Shown piece after piece: positions 17,920-25,515 of a stretch of DNA of 64,000 nt (positions are counted from its first letter, which is position 1; every line of letters starts with the position of its first letter). Location: the NCBI RefSeq assembly GCF_018132105.1, contig NZ_JWHL01000002.1, positions 62,001 to 126,000 on the forward strand, read 5' to 3'. The translations under genes were made by a program, and so were the position numbers. Source of the stretch: Methanocalculus chunghsingensis (GTDB lineage: Archaea; Halobacteriota; Methanomicrobia; Methanomicrobiales; Methanocorpusculaceae). The notes below the pieces were generated by a model. It was not told the origin of the DNA and made no database searches. It saw only the letters and a list, made by a program, of their open reading frames with translations.

Positions 17920-18771
17920 TTATTGTGGTTTGTTATTGAGCAGGACCTTGATCAGGTCGCGATCAAAGAGCATGGAGACAAGCCTCTTGTCACCGTTGAC
18001 GACAGGGAGCTGGTCAACTCTGCCTCTCTTCATCTTCAGTGCACATTCACTCACCCCGGCATTCACCGGAACAGCAATCACCTTCTTTATCATTGCAAGC
18101 TTGACAGGTTTATCTGGCAGTTGAATACGTGAGATCCCATAGGAGATGACATGCATATCGCGGATGCTTTCCCAGGTCCATTCGTCATCATCGGTTCCAT
18201 TCGAGAAGTCACTGACCTCGATATCATCTTCGATGCAGGAGCATCTGATGAGATCACGCTCGGTGATGATACCATCAAGCTTATTTTCCGAGTCAAGAAT
18301 CGGGATGGCATCAGCATGCCCGATCTCCATAATCCGGCCGACAACCGTAAGGGGTGTCTCATTCCAGAGTGCAAATGTCTTTGAGACAAAATGCTGCCGG
18401 ATCTCATCGGTAATTTTGAGCTGTGCAACGGCACCAACGAGATCGGCGACACTGATGAGGCCAATGAGTTTTCCATCCTCAACGACAGGAAGACGGCGGA
18501 TATTTTTGTTTATGATAATATCCGCTGCTTCCCTGAGGGTTGCCTCCGGTGAGATTGTGATTGGATCATGACTCATCAGGAGTGCGATCTGCGATTCATG
18601 AGGATTTCTAAGGAGATCTTTCCGGGTAATGATCCCGATGAGTTTGCCATCCTTCATTACAGGGACACCACTGATTCCGGTCCTCTTGAGGATCTTCAGG
18701 ATCTCATCCCGATTTGCCGGTGTGTCAGCAGTGACCACATTCCTGGTCATATAGTCACGAACAAGCATCAC
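17920..18771 (-). CDS. Four-CBS-domain protein
   Basis: The 283-residue protein consists of two CBS pairs. The repeated signature is seen as VRDYMTRNVVTAD, LMSHDPITISPEATL, a diverged third copy around residues 135-190, and VIAVPVNAGVSECALKMKR in the fourth. CBS pairs bind adenine nucleotides or SAM. No catalytic domain is attached, so it is probably a sensor or regulator of another protein. It starts two bases after the stop of the universal stress gene, so they form an operon. Confidence 0.85.
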   Translation of the reverse strand: MMLVRDYMTRNVVTADTPANRDEILKILKRTGISGVPVMKDGKLIGIITRKDLLRNPHESQIALLMSHDPITISPEATLREAADIIINKNIRRLPVVEDGKLIGLISVADLVGAVAQLKITDEIRQHFVSKTFALWNETPLTVVGRIMEIGHADAIPILDSENKLDGIITERDLIRCSCIEDDIEVSDFSNGTDDDEWTWESIRDMHVISYGISRIQLPDKPVKLAMIKKVIAVPVNAGVSECALKMKRGRVDQLPVVNGDKRLVSMLFDRDLIKVLLNNKPQ

Positions 18772-18773
18772 GC

Positions 18774-19202
18774 TTATACTCTCACCACCATGGTGGAAAT
18801 CGTGCTGTATTTGACCACATGAGCTGAGACGCTTCCAATTAAGAGGCGATCAATCTGGGATTTGCCACGTGACCCAACAATGATCAGATCCACCCCTTCT
18901 GCCTCTGCGGTATTTATGATCTCGTTGCCTGCATGACCGGAGAGAAGGTGCTTTTTCAGGGATATACCTGCATCCTGCGCTTTCTTCTCTGCAGTATCAA
19001 GGAGTCTCTCTCCTTCCTGTTCAAGGAGGCTATAGATGACTTCCCAGGTGTTATCCATCGGTACCGACGAGATGAGGCCGGTCTCTATGATATACACAGC
19101 ATGAAGTTCCGCCTTCCATCCGCGGGCCATATCGATGGCCTGCTCAAGGACGTTCATGCTGATCTCTGAGCCATCTATGGCGACCAGTAGCTTGTGAAAC
19201 AT
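18774..19202 (-). CDS. Universal stress protein (UspA family)
   Basis: The 142-residue protein from ATG 19202 begins MFHKLLVAIDGSEIS. It has the ATP-binding Usp motif GSRGKSQIDRLLIGSVS near the C-terminus, so it is of the nucleotide-binding type. The open frame extends upstream to 19244, but those residues do not belong to the fold. It is followed directly by the CBS gene. A role in energy sensing is inferred from this pairing. Confidence 0.87.
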   Translation of the reverse strand: MFHKLLVAIDGSEISMNVLEQAIDMARGWKAELHAVYIIETGLISSVPMDNTWEVIYSLLEQEGERLLDTAEKKAQDAGISLKKHLLSGHAGNEIINTAEAEGVDLIIVGSRGKSQIDRLLIGSVSAHVVKYSTISTMVVRV

Positions 19203-19244
19203 GGTATCACCAAAATAAGTTCTTGTATATTTGGTACTGATCAA

Positions 19245-20276
19245 TTAAAAAAGAATCCTCTCAGGATGGTCAGATCCCCCGCGTGTAACGATCGTCCGAC
19301 AGGGATCATGTGAGTATCTGAGGTTCGATTGTTCAGCATCAATCATAATGATCGGGGTCTTCTGCCCTTCAGAAATGCGATACATGGATCCTGATAGCGT
19401 GGATCCGGCAATCCCCATCTTCAGGATGTCCCGCGCAGAAACTGAGGTGATCACAGAGAGAAATGCCATCTCGCGCCAGAGGTCCGGCTGGATAAACATT
19501 GCATTATCCGTCCCAAGGAAGACTGTGCATCCAAGCTCAATCATCCTCGCAACGGGAGGTGCGGCGGCAGAATGTGTCACACCAAGTACCCAGTTTGAGC
19601 GTGGACAGATGGCAATCGGAATCCCTCTGTCCGCACACTCCCGGAGATCACGATCCCTTGCATGAGTGCAATGGATGAGAAGATCAGGATCGCAGGAGAG
19701 CGCCCCTTCAATATCATGATGGTCCCGCTCACCTGCATGGATGGCAATCAGCATCCCCTTTCTCCGCGCCTCGTCTATCTGCCTCTCATAATCCCGGATA
19801 TCACGGACACTGCTTATACCAAGACCGTCTGCATGCACCTCTCCTCCATCCCGTCCCAGTATGAGGGGGCGGATCCCAAGACCGGCTGCCGCCTCCTTCA
19901 GGGCACTGACACCGGGATGACCTCCCTCACGGAAGTCGGCAAAACCTGCTGTTCCGGTTCGCTCCATATATTCCATCGTCGAACGCATAGCTGCTGTGAG
20001 TGTTCTCTGATCGGTTGCCCGGAGGATACGGTGCTTGAGGCCATCAGGAGGTGCGACGATTGATGCCAGATCACCGGTTATGGGTGTGTCCATTGCGACG
20101 GTATCACCGATATGTGTGTGTGCATTGAAGAGGCCCGGCAGTATGAAACTGCAGGGCGCGGCCCTGATCTCTTCGATGGATCGGATGGTCCCGTGTTCAA
20201 GATATATGCGAACATGCAGGGGATGCAGGTCATCGTCAAGAAATGCAAGCCCTTCAAGGGAGCGTTCAGACTCCAT
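19245..20276 (-). CDS. Amidohydrolase-family protein
   Basis: The 343-residue protein has the metal-dependent amidohydrolase motifs in order: HTHIGD at the first strand, IHAGE, HCTHA and GTDNA. This pattern fits deaminases or chlorohydrolases of the TrzA/cytosine deaminase group. The N-terminal beta-sandwich part is short. The substrate is unknown. It is 42 bases upstream of the universal stress gene on the same strand and may be co-transcribed. Confidence 0.8.
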   Translation of the reverse strand: MESERSLEGLAFLDDDLHPLHVRIYLEHGTIRSIEEIRAAPCSFILPGLFNAHTHIGDTVAMDTPITGDLASIVAPPDGLKHRILRATDQRTLTAAMRSTMEYMERTGTAGFADFREGGHPGVSALKEAAAGLGIRPLILGRDGGEVHADGLGISSVRDIRDYERQIDEARRKGMLIAIHAGERDHHDIEGALSCDPDLLIHCTHARDRDLRECADRGIPIAICPRSNWVLGVTHSAAAPPVARMIELGCTVFLGTDNAMFIQPDLWREMAFLSVITSVSARDILKMGIAGSTLSGSMYRISEGQKTPIIMIDAEQSNLRYSHDPCRTIVTRGGSDHPERILF

Positions 20277-20295
20277 AGCTATCCATTGACCGCCC

Positions 20296-20306
20296 TTTTA
20301 TATATA
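20296..20306 (+). promoter_or_regulatory. TATA box of the Sec61-beta gene
   Basis: TTTTATATATA lies with its centre about 27 bases before the ATG at 20328. That spacing would place transcription start at or next to the start codon, which suggests a leaderless message. No purine-rich ribosome site is seen in between, consistent with this reading. Confidence 0.55.
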
Positions 20307-20327
20307 GGCAATGAGAAACCATTGAGC

Positions 20328-20486
20328 ATGGCAAAGAAGAAAGGCGGGAGAATGATTTCATCAGCAGGTCTTGTTACATACTATGACAGCGAAGACCGAC
20401 GAGCCATCACCATTAATCCAAAGACCGTTTTTGCGGCAACGATTGGAATTGCAGTATTCATTTATATCTTAAACCTCCTATACTAA
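20328..20486 (+). CDS. Preprotein translocase Sec61-beta subunit (archaeal SecG)
   Basis: The 52-residue protein begins MAKKKGGRMISSAGLVTYYD and ends in one membrane helix (VFAATIGIAVFIYILNLLY), the exact plan of the archaeal Sec61-beta subunit. It is the small tail-anchored component of the SecYEG/Sec61 channel. Its 3' end overlaps the cofE stop by nine bases on the opposite strand. Confidence 0.93.
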   Translation: MAKKKGGRMISSAGLVTYYDSEDRRAITINPKTVFAATIGIAVFIYILNLLY

Positions 20487-21236
20487 CCTGTTTTCCCGGC
20501 ATTCTCTCAATGCCTCCCGAATGAGATCTTCTTTTTCCTTAAAGTAGAGCATATCATGCCCCTTCCAGACTTCCATATTTCTGAAGATGACAGCAGGTAC
20601 TCCCTTATTGCTCTCTCCCATCATGAAGTTTGCAAATCCGGCTATCTCATCGACGACCGCCTCTTCCGTGATGAGCAGTTCATGGCCGAAGAGATCATGA
20701 TCTCCACGAAAGTCACGTATTGCTGTCATACCACTCCATCCGATGGCATGGCCGGTCTGGCCCCGTCGGAATGCCCTGCCACAGGTGTCGGTAAGGATGA
20801 CACGTACATTGATGCCGGTATCTGCCAGGATCTCCTCTCTCAGTGATGAGGCAGCTGCCATGGGATCCTCTGGCAGAAGGATGATGATCCCATCTTCGAC
20901 ATTACTATGGTCAACACCGGCCCGTACCCCGATATGGCCTGAGCGAAGCAGGGAGAGGATAAATGGTGCGTCGATGATGATCTCCTCGGATGCATCAAGT
21001 ACTGCCTGCACAAATGCAGGATCTTCATGCGTATTCCCGGCGATCCTGATGGCCTCTTCTGTTGGCGTGATGGTTGAGAGATGCCGTATATTACCAACCG
21101 ACTTTGAATAGACAGAACTTGCAACACAGAGTATGTCCCCATCCTTAAATCGGATCTTTTCGGCGATGAGCTGCGCCAGGTTATCCCCCGGCTGGATAAT
21201 GGGGAGGCCCTCCACCCCGATGACTTCGACTGACAT
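20478..21236 (-). CDS. cofE: Coenzyme F420:L-glutamate ligase
   Basis: The 252-residue protein carries the CofE hallmarks: GDILCVASSVYSKSVG near the N-terminus, ILTDTCGRAFRRGQTGHAIG in the middle and the DLFGHELLITEEAVVDEIA stretch. CofE adds glutamates to F420-0 using GTP, forming the tail of the methanogenic hydride carrier F420. The length is typical for archaea. No other F420 genes are adjacent. Confidence 0.94.
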   Translation of the reverse strand: MSVEVIGVEGLPIIQPGDNLAQLIAEKIRFKDGDILCVASSVYSKSVGNIRHLSTITPTEEAIRIAGNTHEDPAFVQAVLDASEEIIIDAPFILSLLRSGHIGVRAGVDHSNVEDGIIILLPEDPMAAASSLREEILADTGINVRVILTDTCGRAFRRGQTGHAIGWSGMTAIRDFRGDHDLFGHELLITEEAVVDEIAGFANFMMGESNKGVPAVIFRNMEVWKGHDMLYFKEKEDLIREALRECRENRLV

Positions 21237-21453
21237 CTGAGATCTTCTGTTCTGTGTTGATCCAGATTAAGATTTGTACTTGAGTCCATCAACATGGAAA
21301 AGAAAAGAGAAAATTTTAGTGGCTCAAACCTTGAAAATAAAGCAGTATTGGTATTTCTCCAGTTTCGGGAAACACCCTGAGTCATCATTAGAGATGCTGG
21401 TCTTGTCCCTTTCCGATACCTTTATCACCAAATCCGCAGACAACGGCATACGC

Positions 21454-21726
21454 ATGTACCATGTCATCCGGTGTCCGGGGTGCCGGTCATTTACCTATAT
21501 TGATCATCTTCAGCGTTGGCGGCTCTGCCCGGTCTGTGGCGAGATCATCAGCGGAGCACGAGCGCCGGTCTATCTTGAGGTGGAGAGCTATGAAGAGGCT
21601 GAGGATATCATCGGCAGGCTTGAAGAGTACCTGAAAAGGGCGAGCCGGGATGAACTCACCGATGAGGAGATCGCCCGCCTTCGCACCACCTATGCCCGAT
21701 GGGTGAAGGCGCACATTCCAACCTGA
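21454..21726 (+). CDS. DUF1922-type zinc-ribbon protein
   Basis: The 90-residue protein from ATG 21454 begins MYHVIRCPGCRSFTYID and continues with RLCPVCGE, giving two CxxC pairs of a zinc ribbon. A helical tail follows (YEEAEDIIGRLEEYLKRA). It matches the small archaeal DUF1922 family. An in-frame ATG at 21394 and the longer frame from 21274 are possible starts but add unfamiliar residues. It converges on fwdC with stops two bases apart. The gap 21237-21453 shows only AT-rich promoter-like sequence. Confidence 0.7.
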   Translation: MYHVIRCPGCRSFTYIDHLQRWRLCPVCGEIISGARAPVYLEVESYEEAEDIIGRLEEYLKRASRDELTDEEIARLRTTYARWVKAHIPT

Positions 21727-21728
21727 AC

Positions 21729-22496
21729 TCAGCTCAGATACCCGTATCTGGCAACATAAAGATCGCCATGGCCCCGGTTGGCGACATCTCCTCTGAAATG
21801 GTGGAGCTGGAGTCCGTCCCGATCAACACAGCCGATCCGCTCGAAGGTTGGGATCATCTCATCTGCATATCCATAGACATAGCATGTACCAGCAGACATA
21901 TTCGCGCATACCCGGCTGCAGTCCCCCAGAATGATCACCGTGCCTCCTTTCATCTCAGCACACGGGTAATCACCGGTATTCCCACGGATGATCACCTCAC
22001 CACCGGCGATATGCTCGCATGCAAAGTCTCCGACCGATCCGACAACCTCGATCGATCCGCCCCTCATCCCCTTGCGGCCGCCACGGTATCCGGCACCACA
22101 ATAATCTCCCGCATCTCCATGGCAGATGATCTCGCCCCCCTTCATCTCACGGCCGAGCCACCCGTCAGCAGATCCCAGGATCTCGATACTCCCACCTGAC
22201 ATAAAATTGCCACAATGCATCCCGATGTCACCCTCGATGGTGATCGAACCGGCGGTCATCATCTCACCGACCCGTTTGAAGCGTGCGGAGTCACCCCGTA
22301 TCTCGATAGCAACCTCCGCAGCCGAGGAGGCCTCTCCTTCAATATGGATATCCGCAATCCCATCAAGACGCATATGTCTGTTTCCGACAGCGATGATGAT
22401 CTCTTCTCCTGAGAAGAAGGCGTCGGGTGTTATCATCTCGGCTTCGACCGGGATCAGCGGGTTATCCCTGTCCCAGAGGGTTATCGTCACTTTCAT
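21729..22496 (-). CDS. fwdC: Formylmethanofuran dehydrogenase subunit C
   Basis: The 255-residue protein is built of a right-handed beta-helix with repeated GxxGxxxG-like turns (for example MTAGSITIEGDIGMHCG and MKGGEIICHGDAG). This is diagnostic of FwdC/FmdC, which positions FwdA in the complex that reduces CO2 onto methanofuran. It would normally follow fwdA closely, but here an IsrB element of about 1.3 kb separates them. The stretch just before its ATG (transposon end plus TAATTAGATC) has no clear purine-rich ribosome site. Confidence 0.93.
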   Translation of the reverse strand: MKVTITLWDRDNPLIPVEAEMITPDAFFSGEEIIIAVGNRHMRLDGIADIHIEGEASSAAEVAIEIRGDSARFKRVGEMMTAGSITIEGDIGMHCGNFMSGGSIEILGSADGWLGREMKGGEIICHGDAGDYCGAGYRGGRKGMRGGSIEVVGSVGDFACEHIAGGEVIIRGNTGDYPCAEMKGGTVIILGDCSRVCANMSAGTCYVYGYADEMIPTFERIGCVDRDGLQLHHFRGDVANRGHGDLYVARYGYLS

Positions 22497-22515
22497 GATC
22501 TAATTAGGCAGGAAA

Positions 22516-22535
22516 CTCACGACTTTAGTCGTGAG
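22516..22535. repeat. Right-end hairpin of the IsrB element
   Basis: CTCACGACT and AGTCGTGAG form a perfect 9-bp inverted repeat around a two-base centre. GGCAGGAA flanks it on the outside and GGAATGCC on the inside. The last codons and stop of isrB lie within it. The same layout, partly decayed, occurs at 13084-13136. Such subterminal hairpins are the TnpA recognition structures of IS200/IS605 elements; they may also act as a transcription terminator. Confidence 0.75.
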
Positions 22536-23572
22536 AGGAATGCCGATTGCCTAGTGTCGGCATAGTGTGTTGTTCTCCAAGCTATTCTGGTCAGGATTGT
22601 GCAGTCTGTTGGTTTTGCAGACTGGGTTAATCGTTTTCCTGTTTTGAAATGGTGTAATGAGAGCCGTTCTTTCAGGTTTCCTCCAATGTACGATAAACCG
22701 TGTTTGAAATGGTTGACTAATGTTCCACGGATTAGGTTCAGAGAGATCGTTCCTCCATAAGGTTTTCTGATCCCTCCTGTTTCGGGTTGGAGTCGGTGGA
22801 GTTGACGACGATGGAACCTGATCGGAGTCCAATAGAATAAACCTCGTTCTGTTGGTTGTTTGGCTCCGGAAACGTCTGCTGCCATGACCCAGGCATCTAC
22901 TGCATGAGAGGAGAAGACAGGTTTGTTCTTCTGAGAGGTCTTTCTGAGGTTGAATCGATCCCGGAGATCTTTGGTTTCGTATCCGGTACGAAGATGGAGA
23001 TCGAGGTTGAGAGATCGGATTGTACGGTAAAACCATTTTTTACCTACTTCTAAAGGAGAGAAGGTGGAGTTCCATCGTTTGCAGTTCTTTTTGGTTACTG
23101 CGGCAATATCTTCGACAACAACATTCGTTATCGGGATGATCTTCTGAAGTTGAGTCAGGATACGAAGTTTGGCGTTCCATCGTGCAAAAGTGCTTGGTGG
23201 GATGAATGATCTGTTTTTAAGACGATTTCTGAATCGTGCTGGTCGTCGCCAACAATTACGGAATCTTCTGGATCTTCGCATTGTTCGACGGGTTTCAACC
23301 GCCTTTTTGACATGCTTTGGTGTTTCAGACATACCGTTCAGAACGGTTTCTTGTGTACCAACAATAGACCAACCTTCAAAGGAACTACCCGGATCAATAC
23401 CGATGACGAGAGGTTGGTTGTCTGGATTGACCTGATAGGTTAAGATGATGCAGAATATACCGAGTTTGTTCCAATAGGGTCTGGCTTTACCTTGTTTCAG
23501 TAAGAGCCGGGCTCTTGTCGGTGTTGTCGGCATGAGAGGTGTTTTGTTGATATCTAATACAGGGATTCGCAT
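22517..23572 (-). CDS. isrB: IsrB: RNA-guided RuvC nickase of the IscB lineage (no HNH)
   Basis: The 351-residue protein opens with the PLMP motif (residues 12-15) of the IscB/IsrB RNA-binding N-terminus. RuvC-I follows at IGIDPGSS (Asp60), an arginine-rich bridge helix at about 94-118, RuvC-II at VVVEDIAAV (Glu154) and RuvC-III at SSHAVDAW (His223, Asp226). Only about 65 residues lie between RuvC-II and RuvC-III, so there is no room for HNH. The C-terminus (RRQLHRL, KPYGGT, SLHHFKTGKRLT) matches the IsrB-specific region. All RuvC acidic residues are present, so it is probably active. Known IsrB proteins nick DNA guided by an omega RNA and are near 350 residues long. Ribosome site GGAGGAGGT precedes the ATG. 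Confidence 0.88.
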   Translation of the reverse strand: MRIPVLDINKTPLMPTTPTRARLLLKQGKARPYWNKLGIFCIILTYQVNPDNQPLVIGIDPGSSFEGWSIVGTQETVLNGMSETPKHVKKAVETRRTMRRSRRFRNCWRRPARFRNRLKNRSFIPPSTFARWNAKLRILTQLQKIIPITNVVVEDIAAVTKKNCKRWNSTFSPLEVGKKWFYRTIRSLNLDLHLRTGYETKDLRDRFNLRKTSQKNKPVFSSHAVDAWVMAADVSGAKQPTERGLFYWTPIRFHRRQLHRLQPETGGIRKPYGGTISLNLIRGTLVNHFKHGLSYIGGNLKERLSLHHFKTGKRLTQSAKPTDCTILTRIAWRTTHYADTRQSAFLSRLKS

Positions 23573-23815
23573 GAGGTATTACCTCCTCCCGGTTAAACCG
23601 GGGTGAAATGTCTCTTCGGAGTGGCAAGACAGGCGTAGCATCTGAAAAGATACATCGGATTCGGCGTGTCCGGAAGAGGGCAGAACTAGAGAAACATTCT
23701 GCCGTTCTTGTAGCCCGTAATGCTGCTGCATATCTGAGTATGCCTCCTAGTCTAACCGTTTAGTCTCGCGTAGCCGTTTGCAAGCCCCTGACTTTAGTCA
23801 TGGGTGGTTGACAGA
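23573..23815 (-). ncRNA. Candidate omega RNA upstream of isrB
   Basis: The roughly 240 bases between the element's left end and the isrB start contain no gene of their own and are rich in stems when read on the minus strand. These include GCATA...TATGC, GTATCT-TTTC-AGATGC, TGTCT...AGACA, CCCGGTT...AACCGGG (23588-23602) and GAGGT-ATT-ACCTC touching the ATG (23573-23585). In IscB/IsrB loci the omega RNA is encoded here, upstream of the nuclease, with its guide taken from DNA flanking the left end. The 3' limit and the guide length are not visible from sequence. Confidence 0.7.
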
Positions 23816-25515
23816 TCCGTCTCCGTCCTGATGCAGTAGTTCCTGTGCAGGTACTCCTCCTGAACCGGATAATTACTCATTCTGATGCTATAGTAGCGCT
23901 CGAAATGTTCTTTGAACCGCTCATCGTGTGTCATATCATATTCAGAAGGAACATTTGGCTTCACCCAGAATGTGGTATTCTCACCATGAACCAAAGCATC
24001 ACCCCTGCGGGAGACAACCCGGCCCCGCTTGATCGTATATTCGGTCTGTGAAAAGCCTTTGATGACCTCCTCATATTGTTGAGCCGGGTCAATATCATCA
24101 ACCCTGATCGGGTAGACGGCGATATCGGCTTCAGCACCTGGAAGAAGATACCCCTTGCCGACACCGGTGATCCCCAGTGCTCGTGCCTGGCCGGCACGCG
24201 TCATCACCGCGATATCATGCCAGGTAAGTTCACGGTCGATTGCCGGAAGAGGAACCCTCTTGCCGGTGTCCTGGTGGACAGTTGCAAATTCAGCATCCCG
24301 ATATTTTTTGCTCATCAGAAGTGCTATCACCTCAGGGTATTTGACGAACGGTGCACCATTTGGATTATCCGTTGCCAGGAGGCATTGCCATGGATTCTCA
24401 ACAAGGAGGGCCAGTTCAAGGCCGATCGCCCACATGATGCTATTGACAAGGTTCTTCTTCCGGTAATTAACAGGAATGATCCCGGATCCGGTTTCAAGCT
24501 CGACATCATGGTTGCTCCACTTGTCATGGTGGAGTCGGTAGAGGTTAAACTCCATCGGCCCGTCTGCCGTCATCGTCGTCGTCCTGCCAAACATCACCTG
24601 ACCCATATCGATGACGATCTGGGGGCGCATATTCACCTTTTGAGCAATCGGCTCGCTCTTTGAACAGAAGTCAGACCATCCGCTTCCACCATAGGAGTGG
24701 AACTGGACATGGGTTGCATACAGTGTCTGCCGGGTATCATTCAGATCAGGAACGATATCGAAGGTACCGAGAGTGCATGTGTAGTTGCCTGGTGTTCCCA
24801 GATTGTTACAATGGAGGTGGACCGAATGGGGGAGGTGGAGCAGTTCGTTCGCCTCGATTGCGGATCTGATGATCTCCGTCGGGGTGATATCGAACCGTGG
24901 CATCGTCTGATTGATGCATGAGACGTTCTTTCCAAAGCCCCATGCCTCGGTTCCTCCGGGATTGGTAAGCTTAACGGCAAACCCTTTCACTGCAGAGATT
25001 GTCCAGGCGATGATAGCCGCCGCCCGCTTGATATCCCCTTCTTCAATTGCACCAAGCATCCCCCAGTTCCCGTCAAAGAGGACATTTGCAAATGAGTCCT
25101 GAAGCGGGGTGAAGGCAAACTCCTCATGGGTATGTCTTGCCTCAAGTGGTGCCATTGCCCCTTCAACAAGACTGGTATAGCCAAGAGCACTATACTTGTA
25201 GCTGTTTCCATATGTCGTTGGAACACTGTACCCGGAGGTGACGTGCATCGCCCCTTTCTTCGGGGTCCTCCCTGCACGCATATCTTCAGGACTCATGTAT
25301 CTCCCGAAGTTTACCTTCGTCCCGGATGTGTGGGTATGAGAATCGATACCGCCTGGGAGCGTGAGAAACCCTTCTGCATCGATCACGTCTGCCTTATCAG
25401 ATACATACTCCACGATCCTCCCGCCATCCATTGCAATATCCATCATCTCGCCATTGATGCCTGATATCGGATCGATGACCCAGGCATTCTTCAGAAGAAT
25501 CTCACCCATTTCCAT
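23794..25515 (-). CDS. fwdA: Formylmethanofuran dehydrogenase subunit A
   Basis: The 573-residue protein is the amidohydrolase-like FwdA that condenses formate with methanofuran at a binuclear metal site. Motifs seen are GGIDSHTHTSGTKVNFG near the N-terminus, LPHSVHLHCNNLGTPGNY in the middle and LATDNPNGAPF in the C-terminal third. The ATG at 25515 overlaps the fwdB stop. The last codons (TTHD and TAA) fall in the left end of the IsrB element, so the transposon provides the stop codon and up to about five residues. Confidence 0.94.
   Translation of the reverse strand: MEMGEILLKNAWVIDPISGINGEMMDIAMDGGRIVEYVSDKADVIDAEGFLTLPGGIDSHTHTSGTKVNFGRYMSPEDMRAGRTPKKGAMHVTSGYSVPTTYGNSYKYSALGYTSLVEGAMAPLEARHTHEEFAFTPLQDSFANVLFDGNWGMLGAIEEGDIKRAAAIIAWTISAVKGFAVKLTNPGGTEAWGFGKNVSCINQTMPRFDITPTEIIRSAIEANELLHLPHSVHLHCNNLGTPGNYTCTLGTFDIVPDLNDTRQTLYATHVQFHSYGGSGWSDFCSKSEPIAQKVNMRPQIVIDMGQVMFGRTTTMTADGPMEFNLYRLHHDKWSNHDVELETGSGIIPVNYRKKNLVNSIMWAIGLELALLVENPWQCLLATDNPNGAPFVKYPEVIALLMSKKYRDAEFATVHQDTGKRVPLPAIDRELTWHDIAVMTRAGQARALGITGVGKGYLLPGAEADIAVYPIRVDDIDPAQQYEEVIKGFSQTEYTIKRGRVVSRRGDALVHGENTTFWVKPNVPSEYDMTHDERFKEHFERYYSIRMSNYPVQEEYLHRNYCIRTETDLSTTHD

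Larger units (their letters stand above)
22500..23815 (-). mobile_element. IS200/IS605-like element carrying isrB and an omega-RNA candidate
   Basis: The element has an isrB gene, a 220-240 base structured leader, and a hairpin near each end. These are a perfect 9-bp stem at 22516-22535 (the right end, overlapping the isrB stop) and an imperfect stem with core TGACTTTAGTCA at about 23795-23814 (the left end). No TnpA Y1 transposase is present, so it would depend on one elsewhere. The exact boundaries are inferred; the left end probably starts near the GTCAACC at 23813-23819. It splits the fwd operon between fwdA and fwdC. Confidence 0.8.

Noticed and set aside
22507-22560. Right-end hairpin as an ordinary transcription terminator
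   Set aside because: The same sequence blocks recur at 13084-13136 without a gene end in common, which fits a transposon end better, although a terminator effect is possible.
23573-23793. Possible small genes in the isrB leader
   Set aside because: No frame has start, ribosome site and sensible protein; stems dominate, fitting a structured RNA.
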